DNA of 64,000 nucleotides from Clostridia bacterium. GTDB taxonomy: Bacteria > Bacillota > Clostridia > Christensenellales > DTU072. Shown here in pieces: positions 1-12,700 of the stretch; positions within the stretch are counted from its first letter, which is position 1; every line of letters starts with the position of its first letter. The DNA lies in NCBI GenBank assembly GCA_017504305.1, contig JAFVRJ010000018.1, positions 30,563 through 94,562 of the forward strand, written 5' to 3'. The notes under the pieces were generated by a model. It saw only the letters and a list, made by a program, of their open reading frames with translations. It was not told the DNA's origin and made no database searches. The translations under genes and the position numbers were made by a program.

Positions 1-3000
1 TATACATTTAAAATTGTTCCGAGACCGATTGATCAATATAGCGTAACGCTTAGAAATCCCGGTGAGGACGCCTCAAATCAAGGCTTGTTGGTAACGGAGT
101 CTATTGCTACGAAAGACGCGTATGCAGCAGGCAAATATACGTTCTACGCCGATTATGAATTTACTCAAGCGGGTTTAGCAAATGGTATTTCCCTCTACGC
201 AGAGAGCGAAGCTTTGGGCGTTTGCGTAGACGGTGTAAACACTGCGGCAAACTTGAGATTTGTATTTAGAGACCATGACGGAAAAGACGTTTCGACGGGC
301 TTTATCGTAGAGTATAAGAATTTGGTTGCAGGCGACAATAATCTTACCGCAAACGGAAAGAGCTATTGCTATGCGACCATTGTTCCTGTCTCAAGTCAAA
401 GTGGCATCGTTTACGTTAGTGCAATCTTTAACGACGTTAACTACGACGAAAAGGAAAGTGAACAAGCTTATCATCTGTACGTTAAAATGGTTGATAAATC
501 GGAAAGCACCATCCTCAACGAGGGCCAAACCATAAATAAAGTTTATGGCAACCCAACTTTTGTTTTCGATGCAAAACTACTTTCGTATACCAGCTATCGC
601 TTCGAGTATTCCGTAAGTTCTTCTGACTCCGAAATAGCGGGTATTAATTGGCAAAATAACGAAGGCTCTTTAAGATATACGGCGATTACTTTAGGTAATG
701 CCGGCGAAGCTATTATTACTGTTTCTCACGAGGGTTACGTAAATGCTAACAACCCCGAACAAGCCTTTATCGCATTTAATAAGAGTTTTACCGTTAAGGT
801 TGAACCGCGCGATTTGATTATTAGCTTCAATGAATTGACCATTGAATATGGTACCAACCCGCTTGAACTGGGATTGTTTGAATATACCCATATAACCAAT
901 GGCAACAAATATGGCACGGAAGATACTAATACTGGGCTAATTGGCGCTGACGTTAGCATCGACGATATAGTAACGGATTATAGCGTTGCGTATACCGATG
1001 CTCACATCAACTCCACAATCGGTGACAACGGAGTATCGGTTCCTTATGAAATTGGATTTAGAAGCGTTGATGCTAAACCGGGTAAACTTTATAATAACTA
1101 CAACATAACGTACGAACCGGGACGCTTGCACGTGGTTAAAAAGCTTTTGAATATTGCTTTGTTCCAAAACGTTAATGGTCTTACCAGCAGTAGATCTAAT
1201 CAAATCATAAAAACGTATGGTACCCCCAACCCCACCGATTATACAATCACCATGGCGGGCTTGGCATATAGCGATTTGCAAGTGGTTGTTGAAAAAGAAG
1301 AAGGTTACGAGGCTCCTACAGTTAAGTACGGTACGATCGTTACTTTGACCTCTCCCACCACTCAAACGTATACTGTTAAGTTGTCCGGCGGAAAAGCCAA
1401 AAACTATAGTTTCCCCGAAGTTGACATAATCGTCATTGTCGAAAAAGCGAAGGTTAAAATAGCAACGACTAACTTTACAGAGGACTATTCAGGTGACAAC
1501 GTAGATCTTGTTAAATTGGCACCGCAAATTACCGGCGTTGGCAACGGTTGCGCCGAGCCGATAGATGCAACGGACGCATCAAGACTTACCTATCGCTTTA
1601 GAAGTGGCTCTACTTGGGGCCCCGGCGTACCGGTTAGAGCTGGTACTTATGACGTTGAGATTACCTTTAATGCTTTGGCGGAAGATAACTATGCTACCAC
1701 TACCGTAACTAAATCAGGAGCGATCACCATTAATAAGGTAGCTCCGCTAATCGATTACGAGTATTATAACACGGTAAGCTATACCGGTAAGGGTATTGAA
1801 AGTACCAGCTATCCTGCCTTTGTAAGAGCTATAAACGATAGAGCCGACGTTCCGCTTAACGTCAAGATCGAAAAATACGCAGTTAAGCATGTATCTGACG
1901 ACACTACTGATCCTTCGTACGTTCCTAACGTAAACGGAACGGTATTGACGGATGGTATTCCGCTTGGATTTGATACTACGCTTCCGGTTAAAGTTGGAAG
2001 ATACGACGTTGTTGTTGAATATGTTGCAAAAGAGGCAGATAACTACAAGAGCGTAACCATGTTGTTCGAAGGATGCTTGTGCATCATAACCGGTGCGGTT
2101 GAAGCGAAGTTAAAGTCTGACCAGTACGTAAAAGCGTTTGACAACAAACCGTTTGCGATTACTATGTCCGATTTCGAGTACGTTTACTATAAGCTTGACG
2201 GACTACCGTGCGTCCTCGATAACGAACCGGAAATCTTCTTTAGAGCGGAAACCGGCAGAGAGGTAGCGTGGGACAAAAACGCTCCTTTGAACGCAGGAAC
2301 TTACTCCGTAATGCTTAAGTACACGCCGTCGGATAATGAAATTGCAAACAACCTTGTTTCTTATTCCGAAATCCGCTTCCCCAATTGTATCGTTATCGAG
2401 AAGTTTAACTTGCTCTCTCAAAACGGACACATCTATAAGGATTACACCGGCACTTACGACGGCGGTGTTTACGATTCGAAAACACACAAACTCCCCGATG
2501 GTAGTATCGTAGTTAAAGGTCGTGAAGGCAATGAGGATGGTCCCAAGGGAAGCTTACTCATAAGCTACGTTAAAGATGGTATCGTATATGACGCGCCCAT
2601 CGACGTCGGCACCTATGACGTAGTGGTATCTTACGTAGAGGGTAAGAACGATAACTACTGCGCAATTAAAGCAAGTACCAATAACACCATTACGTTTGCC
2701 TCTGCAATTAGCATAAGCAAAGCGGTTGCTCAAATAGATAACGCTCAATCGCAAGTAGTTTACGTTTACAATGGTAATGGTAGGGCTTACGGTAGTGTTG
2801 CTATAATCGGCGTATTGCTTGATTCGGGTGCCTTTGAACGCCCGAAGGGAACCCTAAAATATAAGTATCGCTTAAACGGCGTAACCGGTGCGTTCACCGA
2901 AGTACTACCCAAAAACGTTGGTAGATACGACGTGGAAGTAACGTACTTACCTGCATCTGATGATAACTATAAAGCAGGCGAACCGGTTGTTCTTGAGAAC

Positions 3001-6000
3001 GTTATCGTTATCGAGCCGGCTCTACCGAGCATCAGTATTACCAATAAGACGTATGCGTTTGGCGAGCCTGTATACTATACTCAAGGCGCAGGCTACGTTG
3101 TAAGCGGACCGCCAAGCGATACTAACGGACCGTTCAACGAGACGGGAACGAGCGGAATCGGATCTCAAATCGTAGTACAATATGGTACGCGCTACACCAC
3201 GGCCGACGGCACTGCCGGATACGACTGGTTGTCGGAAGCTCCGACTTTATCCGGCAAATATTCGGTACGCGTATCGTTTATAGCTGCGGACGGCTCCAAC
3301 TTCCTATCGCACTCTAACTTTGCTACCGATTGCTTGGTGATTCTTAACGAAACTCCCGACTTGAGTTTAGAAAACAAGACCGTTTACTACAACGGCAAGC
3401 AACACTCTGCAAACGCCGCGGAAGTAAGCAAGTACGGTATTCCTTATAATAAATACTTCGAAGGTATCGACGACGAAGAGCACGCGTACCGTGGCAACTT
3501 GAGCTACGAGTACCGCAGAGGCAACTCGCCTTGGACCGGCGTCGCGCCCACGGAAGTAGGTGTTTACGACGTTAAGGTAACCTATAATGCAAACGCCAAC
3601 AAAGACGTCTTCGCACCGTACTCACAAGAGTTTGCAAAGGCACTCGTAATTGAAAAACTCAATATTACAATAATGCCCGTTTACGGTTTAGGTCATTTAT
3701 ACGATGGCGAATCAATGGATACAAGTGATACCACCTTCGTTTACTCCTACCAAGAAAACGGCTACACCTACCTCAAGTACGCGACCATCGGAAACCTCGG
3801 CAAGAACGAGATTATAGACCTCTCGTCCTCCACCTTCACAGATGCAAACGGTAACGTCTATACCATCGTTACCAACACATCACTTACCTCCGATGCATGG
3901 CGTGACTACTATCAAACCGAACTCCGTTACGTAAGCGGAAGCTTTAACGACGGCGTAAGCGCGATAGCGGTCGATTTCGCAAGCCTCGGCAAGACGAGCG
4001 GAACCGTTGAATATACGGTAGGGGACGTAACCTATCTTCTCGACCTTGACTTAGGTATTGCTTACGTCAACGACGCAACCGAATATACCCTTAAGTCCGC
4101 AAGTGGTTACTATTTCAGTATCGTGGATGGCAAAGGCAGAGTCAACGTTGTTAACGTTATCAAAGAAAACGTTAAGTTTATTGACGAAGCAAAGACCAGA
4201 GGTATGTATACCGATTCTAATAACACGGGCGCTACCTACAACGTAAACTTCACGACCATGCAAGCAAGCCTTGGCGGTTACGTTTACGATATGTATACCG
4301 AAGTCGCTATCGTTGAGTATGTCGAAGGCACCTCTGTAATCGAGACCATGGTTGATCTCAACAACGGATTTGCAAAGCTTAAGAACGGCGCAGTTCTCTT
4401 GAAGAGCGCAAACGGCCTTACCTTCATTATCAACGAAGCAGACACTTCCGTACAAAAGGTTGCAGACCTACAAATTGATAAAGTAGCCTTCAGTATTGAC
4501 GTAAACGGCACTCCCACCGAGTACGAAGTCGATATGGACGACATGAAGAGTGTATACGGCGCAAATCCCTTCGTATACGATTACGACGTTAACGGCGCTT
4601 ACGGCGTAAGAGTGGACCTTAAGGCGATGATAGCAAGTGTAAGAACTTTCTACACCATCAGTAAGGTAGACAGCTACTACGCCTTTGAAACAGAGCTTAC
4701 CTCCTATCTTGTAAATGAGGAGCTTATCGATACCGAGTGGGCAAACGTTAAGGTATATCAAGACGTAGGTCGCAACAAGGTTTACTACCTATATCTTGAC
4801 AAGATGATTGCTCGTGAAGTAAGCAATCTATACACCTTCACCGCCCTTACCGCCGGTGATTACGCGCAATACGAGCGCAACGTTATTGGTGTAATAAGCA
4901 AAGAACAAAACGGCTCGACGGTAAGCATTGAGGTCGAAATTGGTAGCTTGAGCTACAATATATACCGCAATGGCGATCTCTATTCCACTACGGCACTATA
5001 TGACGTTGAGTTCGAGTCCATTAACCCCGAGCTTATAAGTGGCAACTCTTGGAAGGGCTTCTTAAGCCTCGATGCACAAAACGCCGGCAACTACGAGATC
5101 GGCGCCGGTAGCTTAACCATTGGCTCCAACTACTCTATTACGTACGTGGGCGGAATTACCTATTATATTGAAAAGGCTCGCTTGACTATCGAGTTTACCG
5201 ATCCTAACAACGATTTGTACGAAGGCAACTTTAAGGTTATTCCTTACGAAGTAATCGGCTTAATGTATGGCGACGAAGTTACCGTAGACGCTCGCTACGA
5301 AGGCGACAACCTCAACGTAACCGATGGTGGCTATCGCCTAAAGGTTACCATTGATTCCGACAACTATTATCTCGACGGCGGAGTAAGCGAGTGGTACTAC
5401 ATCAAGCCGATAGAAATGGATAAGATCGTATTCACTCCTGTAACCGGCATCATTTACGACGGCGAAAAGCACTACCTTGCTCTTAACGACGTAGAGCAGG
5501 GAGCAGAGGTTTCGTACGTTGGTTATGAAACGGCTCCGTATTTCGTTGCTCCTGGTAGCTACGCTGTAACGGCGATAGTTTCCAAACTCCCCAACTACGT
5601 ATCGCAAGAGGTTGAGTTGACTCTTACTATCGGTAAAGCAATTTACACCGTTAAGGCTAACGAAGTGCCCGGCACGCTCACCTACGGCGATCCGTTGCCC
5701 GCGCTCACCTGTAACTCTGATTTAGGTTATATTACCCTCGACGCAGGTCAAATCTTATTGCCGAGCGTAACTACCTATACTTGGACTTTCACGCCCAATA
5801 GCGAAGATTTCTACGCCTATTACGAAGGAAAACCCGAGGATGGTGGCTTGATTAAGGGTACAGTCGAATTGACGGTAAATAAGGCACAAGCAAAGGTCGA
5901 AGTTAGTGGTAACCTAACTCAGTCCAAGAACGATCCTTCGGCGATTTTAGGTATCGCTAACGGCGTCACACACAACGAGAGCGATAACGTTACCATCGAG

Positions 6001-6237
6001 TACGTCGACGCCAACGGCAATAAGTATGCAACAATGCCCACGGCTGTTGGTAAGTACACCGTCATAGTAACTTACGCGGGCGACGAGTTCTATGCTCCCA
6101 CAACCTATACGACCACCCTCACGATTGAGGCTGAAAGCAACCTTGAGTGGCTCTATATAGTCGGTGGAGTGCTTATAGTACTGTTCGTTCTCTCGACCGT
6201 ATTCTTCCTCGTAAAACGCAACAAAAAGTACGAGTAG
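1..6237 (+). CDS. Giant MBG-repeat surface protein, C-terminal part (5' end outside window)
   Basis: The frame is open from base 1, so the true start lies upstream; about 2,078 codons are visible. Most of the chain consists of MBG/YDG-type bacterial Ig-like repeats, with recurring phrases such as GTYDV, DNYK and a closing I-V-I-E-K strand. About codons 1220-1690 differ and carry a separate repeat of the form Y-x-V-D-L-x-x-M-x-A-x-V. The C-terminus is one membrane segment (LYIVGGVLIVLFVLSTVFFL) followed by a basic tail KRNKKYE. No LPxTG sorting motif is present, so I infer anchoring in the cytoplasmic membrane with the repeats outside. MBG repeats are usually stalks of adhesins; no ligand-binding domain is seen in this part. 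A strong terminator follows. Confidence 0.85.
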   Translation, partial: YTFKIVPRPIDQYSVTLRNPGEDASNQGLLVTESIATKDAYAAGKYTFYADYEFTQAGLANGISLYAESEALGVCVDGVNTAANLRFVFRDHDGKDVSTGFIVEYKNLVAGDNNLTANGKSYCYATIVPVSSQSGIVYVSAIFNDVNYDEKESEQAYHLYVKMVDKSESTILNEGQTINKVYGNPTFVFDAKLLSYTSYRFEYSVSSSDSEIAGINWQNNEGSLRYTAITLGNAGEAIITVSHEGYVNANNPEQAFIAFNKSFTVKVEPRDLIISFNELTIEYGTNPLELGLFEYTHITNGNKYGTEDTNTGLIGADVSIDDIVTDYSVAYTDAHINSTIGDNGVSVPYEIGFRSVDAKPGKLYNNYNITYEPGRLHVVKKLLNIALFQNVNGLTSSRSNQIIKTYGTPNPTDYTITMAGLAYSDLQVVVEKEEGYEAPTVKYGTIVTLTSPTTQTYTVKLSGGKAKNYSFPEVDIIVIVEKAKVKIATTNFTEDYSGDNVDLVKLAPQITGVGNGCAEPIDATDASRLTYRFRSGSTWGPGVPVRAGTYDVEITFNALAEDNYATTTVTKSGAITINKVAPLIDYEYYNTVSYTGKGIESTSYPAFVRAINDRADVPLNVKIEKYAVKHVSDDTTDPSYVPNVNGTVLTDGIPLGFDTTLPVKVGRYDVVVEYVAKEADNYKSVTMLFEGCLCIITGAVEAKLKSDQYVKAFDNKPFAITMSDFEYVYYKLDGLPCVLDNEPEIFFRAETGREVAWDKNAPLNAGTYSVMLKYTPSDNEIANNLVSYSEIRFPNCIVIEKFNLLSQNGHIYKDYTGTYDGGVYDSKTHKLPDGSIVVKGREGNEDGPKGSLLISYVKDGIVYDAPIDVGTYDVVVSYVEGKNDNYCAIKASTNNTITFASAISISKAVAQIDNAQSQVVYVYNGNGRAYGSVAIIGVLLDSGAFERPKGTLKYKYRLNGVTGAFTEVLPKNVGRYDVEVTYLPASDDNYKAGEPVVLENVIVIEPALPSISITNKTYAFGEPVYYTQGAGYVVSGPPSDTNGPFNETGTSGIGSQIVVQYGTRYTTADGTAGYDWLSEAPTLSGKYSVRVSFIAADGSNFLSHSNFATDCLVILNETPDLSLENKTVYYNGKQHSANAAEVSKYGIPYNKYFEGIDDEEHAYRGNLSYEYRRGNSPWTGVAPTEVGVYDVKVTYNANANKDVFAPYSQEFAKALVIEKLNITIMPVYGLGHLYDGESMDTSDTTFVYSYQENGYTYLKYATIGNLGKNEIIDLSSSTFTDANGNVYTIVTNTSLTSDAWRDYYQTELRYVSGSFNDGVSAIAVDFASLGKTSGTVEYTVGDVTYLLDLDLGIAYVNDATEYTLKSASGYYFSIVDGKGRVNVVNVIKENVKFIDEAKTRGMYTDSNNTGATYNVNFTTMQASLGGYVYDMYTEVAIVEYVEGTSVIETMVDLNNGFAKLKNGAVLLKSANGLTFIINEADTSVQKVADLQIDKVAFSIDVNGTPTEYEVDMDDMKSVYGANPFVYDYDVNGAYGVRVDLKAMIASVRTFYTISKVDSYYAFETELTSYLVNEELIDTEWANVKVYQDVGRNKVYYLYLDKMIAREVSNLYTFTALTAGDYAQYERNVIGVISKEQNGSTVSIEVEIGSLSYNIYRNGDLYSTTALYDVEFESINPELISGNSWKGFLSLDAQNAGNYEIGAGSLTIGSNYSITYVGGITYYIEKARLTIEFTDPNNDLYEGNFKVIPYEVIGLMYGDEVTVDARYEGDNLNVTDGGYRLKVTIDSDNYYLDGGVSEWYYIKPIEMDKIVFTPVTGIIYDGEKHYLALNDVEQGAEVSYVGYETAPYFVAPGSYAVTAIVSKLPNYVSQEVELTLTIGKAIYTVKANEVPGTLTYGDPLPALTCNSDLGYITLDAGQILLPSVTTYTWTFTPNSEDFYAYYEGKPEDGGLIKGTVELTVNKAQAKVEVSGNLTQSKNDPSAILGIANGVTHNESDNVTIEYVDANGNKYATMPTAVGKYTVIVTYAGDEFYAPTTYTTTLTIEAESNLEWLYIVGGVLIVLFVLSTVFFLVKRNKKYE

Positions 6238-6256
6238 GAAAATTTAAAACATTATC

Positions 6257-6294
6257 AAAAAAGCGCACTATCGTAATCCGTAGTGCGCTTTTTT
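6257..6294 (+). terminator. Intrinsic terminator after the first MBG protein
   Basis: Perfect 14-bp inverted repeat (arm AAAAAAGCGCACTA, loop of 10) ending in a run of six T. Confidence 0.9.
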
Positions 6295-6300
6295 GTACCC

Positions 6301-6580
6301 CAAACACCGCATATTTGTTTGCAAAGTTGACGGCATTAAGCGTTTTTTTTGTGCGAGGAGTAGGGGCGAAAAAAGAGGCTTGATAGTGGCGCCAAAAGAG
6401 CGATAATTAAGGTGAAATGGTGGCGAGTATCGTATATATAAGTGAAAGGTAAAATTGCAAAATGTAGTAGGTGCCGTGGAGTCTCATCAAACCCTATACT
6501 TGTGTTCGGCTTATCAAAACCCCACGAGATGTAGGGTGCAGAACACGACTTGTTAGATATATTTTAGTAAATAACGCCCG
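6301..6580. other. Intergenic stretch without a recognisable gene
   Basis: No convincing coding sequence or ribosome site is visible. It contains a possible H-type pseudoknot at 6491-6546: ACCCTA pairs with TAGGGT and GTGTTC pairs with GAACAC in interleaved order. It lies upstream of the predicted promoter of the next gene, so it would not be in that leader unless another promoter exists. Confidence 0.4.
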
Positions 6581-6587
6581 CGCGCGC

Positions 6588-6617
6588 TTGAAGAAGCGCG
6601 CAAAGCGTACGTATAAT
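6588..6617 (+). promoter_or_regulatory. Sigma-A-type promoter for the 3,414-residue MBG protein
   Basis: TTGAAG, 18 bp, TATAAT. The -35 box starts in the left arm of, and includes the loop of, a perfect hairpin (GCGCGCTT-GAAG-AAGCGCGC, 6582-6601), which could hide or expose it. Confidence 0.6.
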
Positions 6618-6711
6618 GTGTATGTAATACACGCACGCGCAAATATATTATTATATAGCAACGCGCAAATTTATTTGTTTTTAAGAGAGTTAATCTCAAA
6701 GGAAGGTGCTT

Positions 6712-9700
6712 ATGAAAAAGTATTCCTCTATTAAAGCAGTTAGACCGATAGTAATCGTAGCGATTTTCGTATTGCTTACGATACTTTTCGCATTGTACTC
6801 AACCTCTATCAATCCGATAGCGGAAGACGTCTTCACGGCATTAGACCTCGAAGACACTCCCCTCGCCGACGTCGCCACCGACGTAAAGCAAGCGGAGGCA
6901 ACAACAACATATAAAATGACTTTGTCCCATGTTTCTGATAGTAATAAACATGAATGGAAGTTTGATAATTTCTCAAGGACTCTGGATCAGTCATCGATTA
7001 GTACATTAAGCGGAGCGATTGCTCAAAACAATTATTCAATTAATTCATCCTTTTCGGGAGCATCGCAGTTTACAATTGTAGAGCAACATATCGGGAATTG
7101 CTCTGGAGTAAGCCGTGGTAGTGGTACGAATCCGATTTGGCAAGGAAAGCTTGGTGACACCGCGTACACACAAGGAAATGCTAAAATCATATGCATTTAC
7201 GACTATTATTTATCAAACGACATGTATCGCGCTATATTGTCAGGTCGATACATACCCAAATTAACTGGTGTCCAGATTGGGTGGACCTTGGATAATGGCG
7301 CTTATTGGAACTATCCGTTTGGTGATATTACTCCGTGGTCTTATATAGGAATTGGTTACTATAGTGGTGCTAAAAATAATGATAACAGCTACTATCATTT
7401 ATACGAAGAACTTTGGTGCAATATAAATGCCCCTGGCACAAAATCAGCATTGGCAACATCAAAGAATAACTATTCTTTACCAGCCACGTATACATTTGCA
7501 ACCGATACGACGTTAAATCAAATATCCAACGGAACGGGCGCAAGAGATACAACGAATCAATCAACAAAGGTTTTAAGAGTGGCGGTAGGAATGCATCTCT
7601 TTGGGCAATCTGGAGAGTGGGGAAATAAAGCGCAAATAACGATAAATAGTATAACAGGAACCGTCAAAATGGATCACGTAAGTGAAGATCCAGCGGCTGG
7701 TCCTACAATTACGGTAGGAGATCATTTTACAAGCAAGAACATTACACCATCGTTCAAAGATTCGACGTCTGCATTAAGAGATAGTACTTTATATAGAGTT
7801 GCAGGGCCGACAGGCACGTTAGCTACGCCTGAATATGCCGATGGCTATAGTTGGGCAAGCAGTAAAACACCATCTTCCAACCAGCCTTCAGCCGTAAAAG
7901 AAGATAGTTGTCCTTTAGCTTTTAATAAAGGTTATGGTGAATATGAGTTAACTGTGTATGATATCGAGGGGAATCCAACGAAGAAAAGATTATATTATTT
8001 TAATCCTACAATCAATCTTGTTATACGTACAACCTCGAATGGGCAAGTTGTCAATGAAACTGGCGGATATGTTACAATTGACGCTTATACTAATGGGAAC
8101 TGGACTACTACGAGTGCCTCAAAATCAGGCATAGGTTTTGCAGGAAAAACTAACGTATGGGCAAGAATAGCGGATGGATATTACTTTAGAGGCTTTAGTC
8201 ACGATGGAAGCTTGTCCATTGATATTAGCAATATTGCAACTTATCAATACAAAAACGCTTATCTTAAGGCAAGCGGTGGCACAACTGATAAAAATGGCGT
8301 CTATGGGCTAGAATTTACGATAAATGGTAGTGCCCTTGCCAAATATCCAGCAGATGGCAAAATTACCATTTATGCAGAGTTTGGTAAGATTAATTTTTCA
8401 ACTATAACAGAAGGTCAAAAGTTTGTTTACCACCAAGGAACAAGTAGTAATAACGCGGAAAGAGCTCCCACTATAGATAGAGCAAAGCACACGATTGCCC
8501 TCCAAGCGGAGGGGCAATTCGTGCAGACGAAGCCGATAATAACAATAAGCGGTACCTATGCCAATGGAGATCCTGTTCCAGATGAAACGACGTCTGTCCA
8601 ATATGCCGGCACTTTTATAGGAAATGGTGCTATACATTATGGAGATGTATTTTTGGGTTCTAAACAGATAAATTTCTCCATAACACCTTTAGAAATAACG
8701 ATAGCACCGGTGTTTGGTTCAAAAACGAAAGTAACAAAGACATATGATTCTTACGATACGGTCAATGCCACGCCAGTTTGGCAAGCGGTTAAAGGAACAA
8801 ACTATGATTTAGAAATCAAAGCAGATAAAAATCTGGTTTACAGATACTATATATATGATACGACTAATCAGAAAATAGATCTTTCAAACCCCCAAAAAGA
8901 TTGTTCAGATGCATTGTTTATTGCTGCAGATATTGGAACCAACCCCATATCGAACTATCTTATTGCGACAGCCGGCGGCAGTACGACCAGTGCTGTTTTT
9001 ACATCTTATAATATTACGTATGATGTGAATGCTTATTATCAAGAAAACACTCTTACATTTTATCTAGATAAAGATCATCCGACAGGGGCAATAATACCAT
9101 GTGAAACTTTAATTACGTTTAGAAGAGTAACCGAAAACGGAGATAAAGTTTATGATGGAACCCAAAACGTTAAGTCGTTTGTCGCGGTAAGCATCACCGA
9201 TTTATCGGGTAATGCTATAGAGTCATGTATCGGCGTAGACTTTACTGCCACGACTGACTCAAAAGATGCTGGTAATAATTTGCCTATAACTATTACTGTC
9301 AATAAATTAACTACGACTGATACAACCAACCCTGTAACCAACTATAACGTTAATAGTAAAAATTTTAAATACTTTAACGCTGCGGGCAACGACGTTACTG
9401 ATCAATATAAGGAACAATTTTTGATTAACGTAAGTCGAGCTAAGATGAGAGTAGAGTATGAGATTACCGGCGTTTCCAAAGTCTACGATAATACCGATGA
9501 TTTCTTTGGTGAAGTCACGTATACTTATGCACCGGTCAACAGCGCAATCACAAATGATACGTTTGATACAGGATACGAGGGTGCGTTTAGCGTTGTAGTA
9601 GCTTATGATGATGTTATTGTTAGTGATAAAGCAAAAATAACCATAAAAATAACCCTCCAATATAATGATTTTAAAAATTATTATTGGGAGCATGGTGCCG

Positions 9701-12700
9701 TTCTTGATCCTGGCACAGAAGGATTTACGGCAACCTTTACCGAAACAGGCGAGATCGAAAAACGTAATATTGCGCTCACGATTGGCAATGCATCCAAAGA
9801 TTATGGTACAGAGGAGCCTAATTTATATGGATTAGTATCGGCGGTCGAGGCAAATGAGTCCGCTGGCTTGTATGCCCCCGTACATACAGTTGAAGCTATT
9901 GTGGCTGCGGTTAATAGGGCAAACGGTGAAGACGCCTATAACGGCGAAGGCAATCAAATACAATATCCTATATCGTTAACGCTAAATAAAGATGCGTTTA
10001 TTAGCAACTATAATATTGAAGTAACTAATGGCACCTTTACCATTAATAAGACCGCCGTTAAGTTTGGATTTAACATAACAAGCCAAACCGTTACTTATGG
10101 TTACGGTAATGAAGCTATTATTGACTTAATAAACGATTTTGATTGCATGACGTATACTTATATACCGTCGATAGGTAATAATTATAAGATTACGTACGAG
10201 GAAACGAACGTTCCCAAACTTGGTTTAGAAGACAATACGGATTGGAGCCATTATATAGCAGGCACGTATAGTTATGGCGGTAGCGATAGAGCTATTACGA
10301 TTGAGAACGTAACGCATAAGAACTTTATCTTTGAGTTGGATACTGATACTACGAAGATAAGTGACTTTACTATCGAGAAAAAGACGCTCGGTTTAAACGT
10401 TAAGCCGCATTCAAAAGAATATACGGGTGCATCTATCTATCCTACTACTAATGCAGATACATTCGAGTTAAACCAAGGTGATATCGCCGTAGGCGATAAC
10501 GATGCTTTGCAATCGGCAGTAAAGGTTATATACGTTTCCGATGAGCTAAACGCCAATGGACCGTCTGCTTATGGTACGTATGATATTACGGCGATACTTA
10601 CCAATGACCTTTTAAACAATAACTATACTTTGAACGTTTCTAACGACCAGTTCAGCATAACGAAAAGAATGTTAACGGTAGAAGTTCTTGGCTTTGATAA
10701 GGATCGCAAAAAGGATATGGATTATAGCGGAACCGAGCCTACGTTGTATTATATAATCAAAAATTACATTGAAGACCATGAAGCTGTCGTTTATGCTAAC
10801 GTAGAAGTATCCTTTACTAAAACCAACGAACTTGGCATTATTTGGCCTAACGCAGGTAACTACACGGTAGGCGTTCAAGTAAATGAAGTTGAGAATCCCA
10901 ATGAGATTCTAAACAACTATACCATCCAACCCGGCGACCCCGATAGCTTAACTATCAATAAGAAAAAGCTTACCGTTACCGTAACTTACGAGAGTGAAAC
11001 CGTTCAATATGGTAAAACTCCCGAAGGGACACTTATATATGAGGGCTTTGCACCCGGAGAAACGGAAGCTGTTCTTACCAAGCAACCTACCGTTAAGTAT
11101 CATAGACTTGCAGTTAAAGACCCAAACAACGAGGAATCTTACATACCTAATCCCGATAGACTAGCTAATTATGAACACATCAATAATTATAATGGTTATA
11201 TTAATGTGGGTACCTGGTCGTTTGTTGCGTCCGGCGGTGAAGCTGCAAACTATAACTTTAAGTATATACCCGGCAATTTGACCGTAACAAAGGCACCGCT
11301 TAACGTAAAATATAACGATTTAAGCTTAACTTACGGTGATATTTACGTTGAAGGGTTGGCAACCAGCAGTAATCAATACCGTATTACGGCTGATAATGCA
11401 CAAGATTACTTCACAATCACCGGTTATGTCGTAGATGGATTTGTTCCTTCTACTCTTACCGATGAATACGAAAACCTACCCGATGGTTATGCTAACGTAT
11501 TTGGTAGTATAGAGGCTGGATATTTTAAGGCCCATCCTTACGATAAGGCTGGCGATAATTATCAAGTTGGTGTGCATAAAATTACAAAAGACTACTTCGA
11601 GTTTAATTTTGTTAACTATGAAGTAAATTATATTTCTGGTGAATTAACTGTTTTGCCTGCAAGCTTAAAGCTCTCGATTAGTATTCCGCAAGGTGAAGAG
11701 CTCGAAAATGGCGAACACGCTCCGAAATATTACGGGGAAATTGTTGTTGCAGGTGAAGATCCAAGGCAAGAAGGCGACTTTGAATTTAGCCTAATAGGCG
11801 ACGGTTTTGTATATGGCGAGGGCATCAATAGTTTGACCAGCTACGATACACTTGGCGTTCATGTAAGAAGCGTAAAGGGTGATTCAGAGGACGTAACTTC
11901 AACCGGCGATAGACGCTATCTTGATGCGGGAGATTATGAAGCATTAGTTACCAAAGGCCTATCTAACTGGTCTGACTATTCCTCAAATTATAACATTGCC
12001 GCGGTTATACAAGATTTCAAAATCGCTCCTAAACCTTTGACCATTGCTTACAAAGGCGGAGATACGACTGTTTATAATGGAGTGGCGCAATCCCCGGTTG
12101 ACGGCATAACCGATTACAATGAAGTTTGGGGAAAACTCGACGTTTCCGGATTTGTAAACGGCATAGTCGGAGAAGAATCGTTTGCCACTTATGAAGCGTT
12201 TAAACAAATTAGCATTGCTACTCCTGTAAACGAAACAACACTTGATCCTATCGGTGACGTAAGAGTTGACGAAAATGGAAACGTTATTCCTTACTTGGTA
12301 AAGCCCACCTTGCCGAATGATGTAAGCATAAACAACTACGCTATAACTTTCGTAGCAGGTGAGTTTACCATTACGCCTAAGGATTTGAGCATTACGATTT
12401 ATAGACAAGATCGCACGTATGATGCAACGGCACAATTGCCGTTAAGTAACAAGAACGTTGAGTTCCGCTTTAATGAAGAAGATTTCCGTAAACCTGCGGA
12501 TAAGAACAACATTACTGCGATCCTATCACTCGTATTGCCTGATGGAGTTGAAGACGCTATTAATGCAGGTAGCTACAAGATTGTTGCTCGTCTTGACGGC
12601 GATGCTAACTATGCGCTTATAACCAACTATAATTTGGTAGTTAACGAGGCAGACTCTGATTATTACCTATATATTAATCCGCGCACGATAAAAGTTAGCT

